Assembly: GCA_016868475.1 (NCBI GenBank)
Contig: VGGU01000003.1
Location: 1 to 64,000 of the forward strand
Reading direction: 5' to 3'
DNA from: Bacteroidota bacterium
GTDB taxonomy: Bacteria; Bacteroidota; Bacteroidia; Chitinophagales; Chitinophagaceae
DNA: 64,000 nt
A program made the translations under genes and the position numbers. Positions within the stretch are counted from its first letter, which is position 1; each line of letters begins with the position of its first letter. Positions 36,351-45,060 of the stretch are shown in pieces. Under the pieces are notes generated by a model, which was not told the origin of the DNA, searched no databases, and saw only the letters and a list, made by a program, of their open reading frames with translations.

Positions 36351-37664
36351 TTAACTAATCAGTTCGCCTTCCAAGTCATACTCATAGGCCCTGGTAATTC
36401 GTACAGTAACAAATTGACCTGGTATCAATTTTTTTTGAGTTTGGATGATGATTTCATTATCCACTTCTACTGAATCAACTGCAGAACGGGCAATGTAGCG
36501 CCCGGCCTCTTTTTTGTCTACAATAACACGAAACTCTTGTCCCAGTTTTTTCTGATTGAGCTTATAGGAAATATCTTGCTGCCACTCCATTATTTCCTGC
36601 GCCCTGGATTCCTTCTCCTCTTGTGTAAGTGAATCTACTAATGAAAAGCCTGCTGTATCCTCTTCATGCGAATAAGTAAACACACCCACGCGGTCAAATT
36701 GCTGCTGCGTTAAGAAATCTTTTAATTCTTCAATATCCTCTCTTGTTTCCCCAGGAAAACCAACAATCAAGGTTGTTCTAAGGCAAATTCCTGGAACGCT
36801 GTTTCGGATAGTAGAAAGCAGCTCTTCCATCTCAGCTCGCGTAATCTGTCGTTTCATGGCCTGCAGCATATTATTAGAAGCATGTTGCAGTGGTATGTCG
36901 AGGTATTTGCAAATATTGGGGCGATCCCTGATCACATCCAGTACTTCTAATGGGAATTTAGAAGGATAGGCATAATGCAATCTGATCCATTCAAGTCCTT
37001 TTATATCGGCAAGCTGGTTGAGTAATTCAGGCAACGCCCTTCGCTTATACAGGTCTAGGCCATAGTAAGTAAGTTCCTGCGCAATCAACATAATTTCCTT
37101 GACCCCACGACTCACCAAGGATTCTGCCTCAGCAATCAAAGATTCCATGCTGCGGCTTACATGTCCGCCACGCATAAGTGGTATGGCGCAAAATGAACAG
37201 GTTCTGTTACACCCTTCTGAAATTTTTAAATAGGCATAATGACTAGGCGTTGCCAACAAACGCTCTCCTAATAATTCTGCTTTGTAATCAGCCTCCAGTG
37301 TTTTCAGTAGTTGTGGCAATTCCAGGGTACCAAAAAAAGCGTCAACCTCTGGAATCTCCGATTCTAAATTCAATTTGTAACGTTCACTCAAACAACCCGT
37401 CACATAAACCTTTTCAAGCTTTCCTTTTTTCTTTAGTTCCACTTGCTCCAATATTGTTTGCACGCTTTCTTCCTTGGCCTTGTCAATAAATCCACAGGTG
37501 TTTATCACCACAATTTGGTGATCTAGTTTTGTGTTTTCATGAACAACGTCGATGCTATTAGCCATAAGCTGACCACTTAACACCTCGCTATCCACCATAT
37601 TCTTGCTACACCCTAAGGTGATGATATTTACTTTTCGGGGATATAACTGACCTGTTCTCATCAA
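36351..37664 (-). CDS. rimO: Ribosomal protein S12 methylthiotransferase RimO
   Basis: RimO adds a methylthio group to an Asp of ribosomal protein S12 by radical SAM chemistry. The 437-residue chain has the N-terminal MTTase domain (TLGCSKNMVDSEVLSGQL, VVINTCGFIDKAKEESV, VTGCLSERY giving three cluster cysteines), the radical SAM motif SEGCNRTCSFCAIPLMRG and a C-terminal TRAM domain (VIVDKKEAGRYIARSAVDSV). CSKN and the TRAM sequence favour RimO over MiaB. Its ATG overlaps the ftsY stop (ATGA), so the two are coupled. Confidence 0.95.
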   Translation of the reverse strand: MMRTGQLYPRKVNIITLGCSKNMVDSEVLSGQLMANSIDVVHENTKLDHQIVVINTCGFIDKAKEESVQTILEQVELKKKGKLEKVYVTGCLSERYKLNLESEIPEVDAFFGTLELPQLLKTLEADYKAELLGERLLATPSHYAYLKISEGCNRTCSFCAIPLMRGGHVSRSMESLIAEAESLVSRGVKEIMLIAQELTYYGLDLYKRRALPELLNQLADIKGLEWIRLHYAYPSKFPLEVLDVIRDRPNICKYLDIPLQHASNNMLQAMKRQITRAEMEELLSTIRNSVPGICLRTTLIVGFPGETREDIEELKDFLTQQQFDRVGVFTYSHEEDTAGFSLVDSLTQEEKESRAQEIMEWQQDISYKLNQKKLGQEFRVIVDKKEAGRYIARSAVDSVEVDNEIIIQTQKKLIPGQFVTVRITRAYEYDLEGELIS

Positions 37665-38632
37665 GGGGTATTTGGAGGGATTGCAAGCAAACTCTCCACA
37701 AAAGATTGCTGATCAAAGATCAAAAGATCTGTGGCTTGTTCGCCCACACCAATAAATTTTACCGGGATCTTTAATTGATGAGCAATAGCCAATACTATTC
37801 CTCCCTTTGCAGTGCCATCTAATTTTGTAACGGCCAGAGCAGTAATAGGTGTGACTGCTGCAAAATGACGGGCTTGTTCCAACGCGTTTTGTCCTGTAGA
37901 ACCATCCAGCACCAAGAGAATTTCATGAGGTGCATCAGGAATTGATTTTTGTATGACCCGCTTAATCTTACTAAGCTCTTCCATTAAATGCGCTTTGTTG
38001 TGTAGCCGGCCCGCAGTATCGATCAGCACAACATCTGTATTTTTTGAAAGCGCACTTTGTACAGTGTCAAAAGCTACAGCAGCCGGATCACTTCCTGTTT
38101 TTTGCTTCACGATAGGAACTCCAATCCTTTCACTCCATATGTTCAATTGTTCAACTGCCGCTGCTCGAAAAGTGTCAGCGGCCCCAAGTAAAACGGTCTT
38201 ACCTGCCTCTTTGAAATTATACGCTAATTTGCCGATTGTGGTTGTCTTGCCAACCCCATTTACCCCTACCACTAATATTACATAAGGTTTACTTGGTGGA
38301 TCAAAAGTAAAATCATAACTCGTTGAATTTAAAGTTGCTAGCAAAACAGCTTCAATTTCTTTTCGAATCACATCATGTAAGGCTTCGGCCGATGAAAACT
38401 TCTGTTTAGCGCAAGCCTTTTCCACGCGCTCTAATATTAGCACCGTAGTCTCTACGCCCACGTCAGCCCCAAGAAGGGCTTCCTCTAATTGATTTAGCAG
38501 TTCTTCGTCAAGGTTGGTTTTGCCAGTTAATATCCCCACTAAACGGCTAAAGAACCCTTCCCTGGTTTTCTTCAAGCCATGGTAGAGCGTTTCCTTTTCT
38601 TTTTGACCAAATAGTTTACTGAAAAAACCCAT
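37661..38632 (-). CDS. ftsY: Signal recognition particle receptor FtsY
   Basis: FtsY receives SRP-bound ribosomes at the membrane. The 323-residue protein has a short N-terminal part in place of the long acidic A domain, then the NG domain: GVNGVGKTTTIGKLAYNF (G1), DTFRAAAVEQL, VVLIDTAGRLHNK (G3), AVTKLDGTAKGG (G4) and FIGVGEQATDLLIF. It is downstream of the ribosomal block but separated from it by a terminator at 38644-38677, after which TAACTTTC-N4-ATG may provide its own start. Confidence 0.95.
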   Translation of the reverse strand: MGFFSKLFGQKEKETLYHGLKKTREGFFSRLVGILTGKTNLDEELLNQLEEALLGADVGVETTVLILERVEKACAKQKFSSAEALHDVIRKEIEAVLLATLNSTSYDFTFDPPSKPYVILVVGVNGVGKTTTIGKLAYNFKEAGKTVLLGAADTFRAAAVEQLNIWSERIGVPIVKQKTGSDPAAVAFDTVQSALSKNTDVVLIDTAGRLHNKAHLMEELSKIKRVIQKSIPDAPHEILLVLDGSTGQNALEQARHFAAVTPITALAVTKLDGTAKGGIVLAIAHQLKIPVKFIGVGEQATDLLIFDQQSFVESLLAIPPNTP

Positions 38633-38643
38633 GTTGGAAAGTT

Positions 38644-38677
38644 AAAAAAAAAGCTGTCAGACCGAAGTGAGACAGCT
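38644..38677 (-). terminator. Rho-independent terminator after the L28-L33-DUF4295 block
   Basis: Leftward reading gives stem AGCTGTC (38677-38671), a loop with an internal CTTCGG turn, GACAGCT (38658-38652) and a run of nine T. It separates the small ribosomal genes from ftsY, whose ATG lies 12 bases beyond the T-run. Confidence 0.8.
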
Positions 38678-38706
38678 AAAAAGGGGGGTCCCTTAAATTA
38701 TTTTTT

Positions 38707-38877
38707 TTATTTCTGTGCTAAAAACTCCTTCACCCTGTCTTTGTGAACCATTTGTTCTTTAAAGGTATAAGCACCAGTTTTTGGGCTGCGCACTGCTTTA
38801 ATAACCTTAGAATAGTTTTTTGCTTCTGCGGCTTGCTTTGGATCTTTCTTAATCGCGGTTTTTGCTGCTTTTGCCAT
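38707..38877 (-). CDS. DUF4295 family small basic protein (probable ribosome-associated)
   Basis: A 56-residue protein, too short to stand out as an open frame, read leftward from ATG 38877: MAKAAKTAIKKDPKQAAEAK, then NYSKVIKAVRSPKTGAYTFK and EQMVHKDRVKEFLAQK. It is Lys-rich and matches the Bacteroidota family DUF4295. I recall a phylum-specific ribosomal protein, bL38, being seen in the Flavobacterium johnsoniae ribosome and believe it is this family, but cannot confirm it here. It lies 32 bases after the L33 gene. Confidence 0.85.
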   Translation of the reverse strand: MAKAAKTAIKKDPKQAAEAKNYSKVIKAVRSPKTGAYTFKEQMVHKDRVKEFLAQK

Positions 38878-38909
38878 ACGGGAGCGTTAAATACAGTTAG
38901 AGGATTGGA

Positions 38910-39092
38910 TTACTTGATTTCTTTGTGAACAGTAACTTTCTTGAGAATGGGATTAAATTTTTTTAACTCCATACGCTCAGGATTGTTCTTTTTATTTTTT
39001 ACCGTAATGTAACGGCTGGTACCAGGTTTGCCACTTGACTTGTGCTCAGTGCATTCTAGAATAACCTGGACGCGGTTGCCTTTTTTTGCCAT
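38910..39092 (-). CDS. rpmG: 50S ribosomal protein L33
   Basis: A 60-residue protein: [20 protein letters not shown], followed by [20 protein letters not shown] and [15 protein letters not shown]. This is the L33 fold with a single cysteine (ECTEH) in place of the paired zinc cysteines, so probably a zinc-independent form. Nineteen bases after the L28 gene. Confidence 0.95.
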   Translation of the reverse strand: MAKKGNRVQVILECTEHKSSGKPGTSRYITVKNKKNNPERMELKKFNPILKKVTVHKEIK

Positions 39093-39111
39093 GATTGAAA
39101 CGGTTTAATCG

Positions 39112-39348
39112 TTAAATTTTTTCTCCTTGTGCTCTCAATTGCTTCACCACACTGAAAAGTCCGTTTTTATTGATCGTACGGATAGCTTCAGTGGATAATT
39201 TAAGCGTTATCCATTTATCTTCTTCCGCCAAATAGAAGCGCTTATGCTGCAAATTGGGTAGAAAACGACGCTTGGTCTTAATATTGGAGTGGGACACTTT
39301 ATTACCGCCAACTGGCGTCTTTCCGGTGACCTGACATACTCTAGCCAT
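39112..39348 (-). CDS. rpmB: 50S ribosomal protein L28
   Basis: The start is ATG 39348 ([20 protein letters not shown]); the in-frame extension to 39369 is not conserved. It continues [20 protein letters not shown] and ends in a [18 protein letters not shown] helix, 78 residues in all. The cysteine of VCQVTGK lacks its zinc partners. First gene of the L28-L33-DUF4295 transcript; a TAACTTTG box sits 18 bases upstream. Confidence 0.95.
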   Translation of the reverse strand: MARVCQVTGKTPVGGNKVSHSNIKTKRRFLPNLQHKRFYLAEEDKWITLKLSTEAIRTINKNGLFSVVKQLRAQGEKI

Positions 39349-39366
39349 ATAACAAATTTGGGACGG

Positions 39367-39374
39367 CAAAGTTA
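39367..39374 (-). promoter_or_regulatory. -7 box upstream of rpmB
   Basis: Leftward TAACTTTG, 18 bases before the L28 ATG. -33 element not clear. Confidence 0.5.
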
Positions 39375-39446
39375 AGGGAAATCAGTGATTTAAAAGACAG
39401 CAGGCTCATTTTTTTTACGCTAAGTTCAAGCCTAGCAGATTACACT

Positions 39447-39477
39447 TTTGATTGAATTTGCTTTTGAGGTAACTTTG
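39447..39477 (+). promoter_or_regulatory. Full Bacteroidota promoter upstream of lpdA
   Basis: TTTG (39447-39450), exactly 19 bases, then TAACTTTG (39470-39477): a complete match to the TTTG-N19-TAnnTTTG consensus, and the best promoter in the window. It leaves a leader of roughly 45-50 bases before the lpdA ATG. Confidence 0.78.
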
Positions 39478-39530
39478 CTGCCTGTTCGGCTCCCTAAACG
39501 CCTGACAGTTAATTCACAAAAAAACAACTT

Positions 39531-40934
39531 ATGGCATACGACGTATTGGTATTGGGAAGTGGTCCTGGCGGCTATGTGGCTGCAATCAGGGCCTCACAGT
39601 TGGGGCTTAAAACGGCAGTGGTAGAAAAGGAAAGCCTAGGGGGCGTTTGCCTGAATTGGGGGTGTATTCCTACAAAAGCTCTTTTGAAAAGTGCACAGGT
39701 AAACGAGTACATCAAACATGCCAAAGATTTTGGAATTGAAGCTACCGGACAACCTCACTTTGATGCCGTAATAAGGAGAAGTCGCGGAGTGGCGGATAAA
39801 ATGAGCAAGGGTGTTCAATTCTTAATGAAGAAGAACAAGATCGATGTGATTATGGGATTTGGAAAGATCCTTGGCAAAGGAAGATTGGAGGTTACGGACA
39901 AGGATGGTAAAAAACAACTGGTGGAAGCCAAACATATTATTATAGCCACGGGAGGCCGAAGCCGACAATTACCCACCATGCCCATAGACGGTACAAAAAT
40001 TCTGGGCTATCGCGAAGCAATGGTGTTGCCAACAATGCCAAAATCCATGATTATCGTGGGAAGCGGGGCCATTGGAGTAGAATTTGCCTATTTCTACAAT
40101 AGCATGGGCACAAAAGTTACTATCGTAGAATACCTACCCAGGATTGTTCCGGTTGAGGACGAGGACATCTCCAAAGAGTTGGAGAAGCAGTATAAGAAAA
40201 TTGGTGTGGAAATTCTTACCAATAGTGAAGTAACAGCTGTAGATACCACTGGGGCTGGTGTTAAAGCAACCATTAAATCAGCTGCTGGCGAAAAGATTGT
40301 GGAAGCGGACGTATTATTGAGCGCCGTTGGCGTAACTGCAAATATAGAAGGGATTGGTTTGGAAGAAACTGGAATAAAAACAGATAAAGGCAGAATAGTA
40401 GTAGATAAGTTTGGACAGACTACTATCCCGGGTATTTATGCAATTGGGGATTGCGCCCCTGGGCAGGCTCTTGCGCATGTGGCAAGTAAAGAAGGGATAA
40501 TTTGTGTTGAAGCAATAGCCTATCAGGAAAAAAAGTACAATCACCAACCTGAGCCAATTGACTATAATAATATTCCTGGGTGTACTTATTGCGTACCAGA
40601 AATTGCCTCTGTAGGATTTACTGAGAAGCAAGCCAAGGAGGCGGGTTATGAAATTAAAGTGGGCAAATTCCCACTAAGTGCCAGCGGTAAAGCATCTGCT
40701 GCAGGCCATACCGAAGGATTTGTAAAAGTAATTTTTGACGCAAAGTATGGAGAGTGGCTGGGCACGCACATGATTGGGTACAATGTAACAGAAATAATCG
40801 CCCAAACCGTAACCGCTAGAAAGCTTGAAACAACTTACCATGAGGTGTTAAACTCCATTCACCCCCACCCAACCATTAGCGAAAGTGTGAAAGATGCCAT
40901 TGAAGTGGCTTATGGGGAAGCTATACATCTTTAA
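39531..40934 (+). CDS. lpdA: Dihydrolipoyl dehydrogenase (E3)
   Basis: E3 reoxidises the lipoyl groups of 2-oxo acid dehydrogenase complexes, reducing NAD. The 467-residue flavoprotein has the FAD site VLGSGPGGYVAAIRASQLG, redox-active GGVCLNWGCIPTKALLK (CxxxxC), NAD site IIVGSGAIGVEFAYFYNSMG, the second FAD strand IYAIGDCAPGQALAH, and the dimer-interface catalytic HPHPTISE. A matching E2 lies at 50872-52161; no E1 is in the window. Monocistronic: strong promoter ahead, terminator behind. Confidence 0.96.
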   Translation: MAYDVLVLGSGPGGYVAAIRASQLGLKTAVVEKESLGGVCLNWGCIPTKALLKSAQVNEYIKHAKDFGIEATGQPHFDAVIRRSRGVADKMSKGVQFLMKKNKIDVIMGFGKILGKGRLEVTDKDGKKQLVEAKHIIIATGGRSRQLPTMPIDGTKILGYREAMVLPTMPKSMIIVGSGAIGVEFAYFYNSMGTKVTIVEYLPRIVPVEDEDISKELEKQYKKIGVEILTNSEVTAVDTTGAGVKATIKSAAGEKIVEADVLLSAVGVTANIEGIGLEETGIKTDKGRIVVDKFGQTTIPGIYAIGDCAPGQALAHVASKEGIICVEAIAYQEKKYNHQPEPIDYNNIPGCTYCVPEIASVGFTEKQAKEAGYEIKVGKFPLSASGKASAAGHTEGFVKVIFDAKYGEWLGTHMIGYNVTEIIAQTVTARKLETTYHEVLNSIHPHPTISESVKDAIEVAYGEAIHL

Positions 40935-40939
40935 AAGAA

Positions 40940-40969
40940 AGAAGGGCCCCCGAAAACGGGTGCCCTTTA
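40940..40969. terminator. Rho-independent terminator after lpdA
   Basis: Stem AAGGGC-C-CCCG, loop AAAA, CGGG-T-GCCCTT (40942-40967), GC-rich with one mismatch, followed by a short T-run. It lies 8 bases after the lpdA stop. Confidence 0.8.
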
Positions 40970-41064
40970 CATAAGCATGATTGAAGTTGCGACCTGTAAA
41001 CCCAACATAATAGAGACATCCGGGTCTGTCAATTTGCTGCATTCAGTATGAATATTTTTTTAAT

Positions 41065-41856
41065 ATGAGGTGCTTTTTACAATCCTTGGCTGGGCTTTTA
41101 GTGCTTTTGATTCAAAGCTGCCAGCCAAAAACAGCCGAGGAGGAGCAAAAAGTGGCTAATTCAGTGCTGCCGCTAAGCTATTCCGTTGTGGCCGTCCACC
41201 CTCACGATACAAGCTCATATACCCAGGGGCTCCAGTTTGGGAACGAAGGATTATATGAAGGAACTGGTCAATATGGTAGTTCCCGACTACTATTGACAAA
41301 TCTGACCACTGGTAAAATCATTAAGGCCATTAAACTAGATGAAAAATTTTTTGGAGAAGGCATTACCATATTAAGAGATACTATTTATCAATTAACCTGG
41401 CGCGAGAAAAAAGTATTTCAATACACTTTGGATTTTAAAAAAATCAATGAGTTTGCCATTGACAAGGAGGGCTGGGGACTTTCCAATAACGGAAAAGACC
41501 TACTATTAACAAACGGAAGTGGGGAGCTTTTCTTTTATAACCCAAAAGGGATGCTCTTAGTCAAAAGTCAATTGGTTACAGAAAATGGAAGCCCTACTTA
41601 CAATCTTAATGAACTAGAGTTTGTAGACGGATTTTTATATGCCAATCAATACACCACCCCATATATTTTAAAAATCAACCCTGCCAATGGGGAAGTGGTT
41701 GCGAAATTAGACTTATCCTCTCTTTGGGAACAAGCAAAACAACAATACAACGGGGTAGAAGTTCCCAATGGAATTGCTTACCACTCAGCCACAAAACGTT
41801 TTTATATTACCGGTAAGTGGTGGCCTGTACTTTTTGAAATTGAAATCGGTCAATGA
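41065..41856 (+). CDS. Glutaminyl-peptide cyclotransferase (glutamine cyclase), lipoprotein
   Basis: Bacterial/plant-type glutamine cyclases convert N-terminal Gln to pyroglutamate on exported proteins. Residues 1-19 form a lipoprotein signal (LLVLLIQSC, Cys19). The beta-propeller shows the family repeats: YTQGLQFGNEGLYEGTGQYG, FFGEGITILRDTIYQLTW, LNELEFVDGFLYANQY and VPNGIAYHSATKRFYITGKW. 263 residues, normal. It overlaps the convergent methyltransferase stop by 7 bases. In Bacteroidota many exported proteins acquire N-terminal pyroglutamate, which would suit an envelope-facing enzyme. Confidence 0.9.
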   Translation: MRCFLQSLAGLLVLLIQSCQPKTAEEEQKVANSVLPLSYSVVAVHPHDTSSYTQGLQFGNEGLYEGTGQYGSSRLLLTNLTTGKIIKAIKLDEKFFGEGITILRDTIYQLTWREKKVFQYTLDFKKINEFAIDKEGWGLSNNGKDLLLTNGSGELFFYNPKGMLLVKSQLVTENGSPTYNLNELEFVDGFLYANQYTTPYILKINPANGEVVAKLDLSSLWEQAKQQYNGVEVPNGIAYHSATKRFYITGKWWPVLFEIEIGQ

Positions 41857-42731
41857 CCAATTTCATAGATTAAGGAACTGGATCGTTCTACATCTTTCAA
41901 GGTTTGGATGGACGTTTGTATTCCCTGCCAGACACTTTTTACATAGTTAACACGTCCCCTTTGATATTGTGTGCTTAGCATGGCTACATAAAATGAGTCA
42001 AACCACATTGGCTTTACCGCATGAACCTTTAATTGATTACTGCTCATCAACTGACGCATTGCCGGGGGCGAAAAATGGTAAAGATGACGAGGAACATCAT
42101 AAGCAGCCCAAAACTTACCAAAGTAGGCCGCATCCAATGAAGTATAATTTGGCACAGCAATATACATCCTGCCTTCAGGTTTTAGTAAGCGACGCAATTG
42201 TTGTACTGTTTCGTTAAGTTCATGTACATGTTCTAGTACATGCCACAAAGTTATTACATCAAAGTGCGCAGCGGGTAAGGTCATAAAAGCAGAAAGATCC
42301 AATAACTCAACGCCAAATTGATTTTTGGCAATAGAACGTGCGTTGGCGGCTGGCTCTATTCCAATGGCATTCCAGTTATCTTTTTGCATATGTGCCACAA
42401 AAGCGCCTGCACCGCTACCATAGTCCAATAAGTTTCCAACACCCCCACCCAAATGCCCACTAACCAATTTACTTTTTTTCGCAAAGGTAATCTTACGAAC
42501 TTCTTGATACAGTCGATTAATAATTCCTTTGCGAGAATTAGAGTGTGAAATATATTCGGCTGATTGATAATAACCACTAATTGCTGCTGCCCCAGGCGCA
42601 TTCATAGTAACACGCAACGTGCACTGATTGCATTCACACAATCGAAATTGTTCTTTAGTGATAGAATAATCAATCACATCAAAAACCAATTTCCATGAAT
42701 TGGATCCGCAGGCCGGACAAATGGTTGTCAT
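41850..42731 (-). CDS. Class I SAM-dependent methyltransferase with N-terminal zinc ribbon
   Basis: ATG 42731 is chosen; an in-frame TTG at 42749 would overlap the upstream gene. The protein opens with a metal-binding pair CPAC...CECNQC, then FAKKSKL and the SAM-binding glycine motif LLDYGSGAGAFVAHM, followed by FDVITLWHVLEHVHELNETV and GRMYIAVPNYTSLDAAYF, typical of the Methyltransf_23/UbiG-like group. The substrate is unknown; relatives act on sugars, lipids or quinones. Last gene of the overlapping leftward set starting at 48074. Confidence 0.88.
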   Translation of the reverse strand: MTTICPACGSNSWKLVFDVIDYSITKEQFRLCECNQCTLRVTMNAPGAAAISGYYQSAEYISHSNSRKGIINRLYQEVRKITFAKKSKLVSGHLGGGVGNLLDYGSGAGAFVAHMQKDNWNAIGIEPAANARSIAKNQFGVELLDLSAFMTLPAAHFDVITLWHVLEHVHELNETVQQLRRLLKPEGRMYIAVPNYTSLDAAYFGKFWAAYDVPRHLYHFSPPAMRQLMSSNQLKVHAVKPMWFDSFYVAMLSTQYQRGRVNYVKSVWQGIQTSIQTLKDVERSSSLIYEIGH

Positions 42732-42742
42732 TGAATTACTGG

Positions 42743-43384
42743 TTACCAAGATCTGTACGTTGGGGTTGCCTGCCCAGGAGTGACCTTAGCAGGGTTAGAA
42801 AACATAGCAGGAGTAAGTTGCTGACTTAGTAAAATCCATGTTGAAACTACCCCAACAACAATAAATAACAACAGCAGCCACCCACCCTTCAACATGAACT
42901 TACCTTTTTGCTGTTGCAAGTTCTTTGCCATGGTTATGGAATCTATTGAAGATTCACCAACCTGTACCGAATGCGCCACATTTTCACGTATGACCTTCTC
43001 TGCTATTACAGTCATCGGAGCAGTAAAGCATTCATTGGTGGCTGTAAATTGTAATGAACGATTAGTGTCAAGTTTCCAATTGCCAATACCCTTCCACAAC
43101 AAACACTCATTTTGACTCTGATGAGAATTAAGATGACTCAACACCGTTAGATACTGTTGATGAACCATAGACACAGGCAGATTATCCCGGGAGGAAAGCC
43201 AATTTAAAAAATCCTGCGCCTCAACTTGATTGGTGGATTCAAAATAAAACTCTTGCCGAGGTGAAGCAATTACTCTGGCCGCTATATCCAGCTGTGCGGG
43301 AATATTACGAACACGAATATATCCCAAGCCATCCAAGGGAAGCTGATGGGTAAGGGCCAGGTATTCTCTAAATACAGGTATCAA
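42743..43384 (-). CDS. Unknown protein with C-terminal membrane anchor, possibly HU-like N-terminus
   Basis: A 213-residue protein coupled by a 4-base overlap to the barrel gene ahead. The N-terminal part (FREYLALTHQLPLDGLGYIR, then QEFYFES and VEAQDFLNWLSSRDNLP) resembles the first domain of the Bacteroidota HU/CCDC81-SPOR proteins (a Y-x-x-x-L...L-x-G-x-G-x-x plan), but this is a weak likeness by eye. A single span (about residues 166-186, GGWLLLLFIVVGVVSTWILL) is near the C-terminus, placing most of the chain in the cytoplasm and a 25-residue tail outside. Function unknown. Confidence 0.7.
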   Translation of the reverse strand: MIPVFREYLALTHQLPLDGLGYIRVRNIPAQLDIAARVIASPRQEFYFESTNQVEAQDFLNWLSSRDNLPVSMVHQQYLTVLSHLNSHQSQNECLLWKGIGNWKLDTNRSLQFTATNECFTAPMTVIAEKVIRENVAHSVQVGESSIDSITMAKNLQQQKGKFMLKGGWLLLLFIVVGVVSTWILLSQQLTPAMFSNPAKVTPGQATPTYRSW

Positions 43385-45060
43385 GGTTTTCTTTTTGGAT
43401 CTGGCGAAAATACAACACCTGCCATGAAATTAAACCCATATACAGGATACTGTGCCCAACGTTGGTAGGATTGATTGAATATATTGCCTACCCTAGTCCA
43501 AAGTTGCCAAGATTTTGCAAATTGAAACTCCAACTGGGTACTCAGATCAGCAGCACCCTTTAACCGATCCAACTTTCTGCCTGTTTGCAAAAACTGTGCT
43601 CCTCTCCAGATGTACAAATCGGTTTGCCAACTAAAATTCTTTCCAAATAACACGCGACTTCCACTTTTCCATTCAATGGGAAGTAATCCCCATGCTTTTT
43701 CTTGTTCCACCAAAGCATTAAACTTATTTAGTTGGAGCGCAGAATAAAGGTGAATGCGTTGCCCCATTTGATAATTGATTTCCCCTTTTATCTGTAGTTG
43801 CACCATCCGAGGTTCAAATACCACTTTGAAAGCATTTTTCAGCAACTGACTGGTATCGTTCACGAACAAGGGCATGTTTTGATGAGTCAAACCAGCGCCC
43901 CGAACGGCATAAGTAAAATAAGGACTTAGTGCTCCATTCAATCCAATATAGGCCTCTTTGGTTTTTGTATTGAACAACTGTAAAGGAATATTGATCCAAT
44001 TATTGGTAGAGAATAATTGTTGATAGGTGTTAACTACAAATTTTCCTTCCCAACCAGCAACCAACATCAAGCGGCTGCTATCAAGCTTATAAGTAACTGA
44101 AACTTGAGGAAGTAATTGCCCTCCAGTTTTATCCCAAACTGGATTGATGCCAGCATTAAAATTTAATCGCCCATTGGCATGTTTCACTCCAAGTAAAAGC
44201 CCCATTGAATTATTCCTTAATGAAGTGATTTCTCGTTTAAGTTGAATGGTCTGCAGATCAACGGCAAGTCCAATCGACCAATTTTCCTCAATGAATTTTT
44301 GAAGAGGTAAACGAAGCCGTACAGCAAGTTCGCGCCCTCCAGCCTGGTCGGAAAAGGAGTTGAAAAAGAGATCCCCTTGGTAACTTAAACCAAAATCGGT
44401 TAATACAGAGCGACTAAATCCTACCCTGCCTCCTGCTTCTGTAACAATATTTTTTATTGAGTCAATCGCTGGGATGGCTACTCCGGTCGGGAAACCATAT
44501 TTATATACGGCTTGCCTATTGAACTCAATGTTGCCATCTACAGTAAATGGTCTATTGGATAATTTCTTAGTCCCATTAATAAACACTCCCGTATGTGCAA
44601 ATTGTTGAAAAAGTTGTTTCCCTTTAGCTGATTGATGGTAAGTGCTGATAGCGTATGCGGTGTATTGATCGATGGCTTTTGAGAAATGAGCACGGAAATA
44701 AGGAGATTTCAAATTCCCATACCCTGCCTTTATATACACGGTGGTGTGCAATTTGGATGAATCGGTTTGATATGCCAATGGCATTACTGGTTTCAATTTA
44801 AATTCAGACTGCCAGCCTTGGGTAGGGATTGCGTAACGCAGCGAAACTCTGGAGTTGTCCGGCGTTGGTAAATTGGGGAGGAATTGAAATTTAGAGACCT
44901 TTCTAACACTGGGTTTATAAGCAGAGACGATGTCTACACTTTTAACTCCCTGTGCTGGCTGGGCCCACCCTTCAATAGAAAAAAAGACCAATAGGAGCCC
45001 AATACTAACTCCATATATTTTATAAACAACCCAATTGTTAATATGAAGTGCCTGAATCAT
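43381..45060 (-). CDS. Outer-membrane beta-barrel protein paired with a TPR protein
   Basis: A 559-residue exported protein. After a signal region (YGVSIGLLLVFFSIEGWAQ, about residues 18-35) comes the conserved opening VDIVSAYKPSVRKVSKFQFL, found in TonB-receptor-like barrels that have lost the plug. The rest is alternating beta strands (for example YTAYAISTYHQSAKG, AGGRVGFSRSVLTDFGLSY) ending in YGFNFMAGVVFSPDP, a typical barrel C-terminus. No carboxypeptidase-like or plug domain is seen. The ATG overlaps the TPR gene stop by one base (TAATG), a sign of tight coupling. Likely localises in the outer membrane; substrate unknown. Confidence 0.8.
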   Translation of the reverse strand: MIQALHINNWVVYKIYGVSIGLLLVFFSIEGWAQPAQGVKSVDIVSAYKPSVRKVSKFQFLPNLPTPDNSRVSLRYAIPTQGWQSEFKLKPVMPLAYQTDSSKLHTTVYIKAGYGNLKSPYFRAHFSKAIDQYTAYAISTYHQSAKGKQLFQQFAHTGVFINGTKKLSNRPFTVDGNIEFNRQAVYKYGFPTGVAIPAIDSIKNIVTEAGGRVGFSRSVLTDFGLSYQGDLFFNSFSDQAGGRELAVRLRLPLQKFIEENWSIGLAVDLQTIQLKREITSLRNNSMGLLLGVKHANGRLNFNAGINPVWDKTGGQLLPQVSVTYKLDSSRLMLVAGWEGKFVVNTYQQLFSTNNWINIPLQLFNTKTKEAYIGLNGALSPYFTYAVRGAGLTHQNMPLFVNDTSQLLKNAFKVVFEPRMVQLQIKGEINYQMGQRIHLYSALQLNKFNALVEQEKAWGLLPIEWKSGSRVLFGKNFSWQTDLYIWRGAQFLQTGRKLDRLKGAADLSTQLEFQFAKSWQLWTRVGNIFNQSYQRWAQYPVYGFNFMAGVVFSPDPKRKP

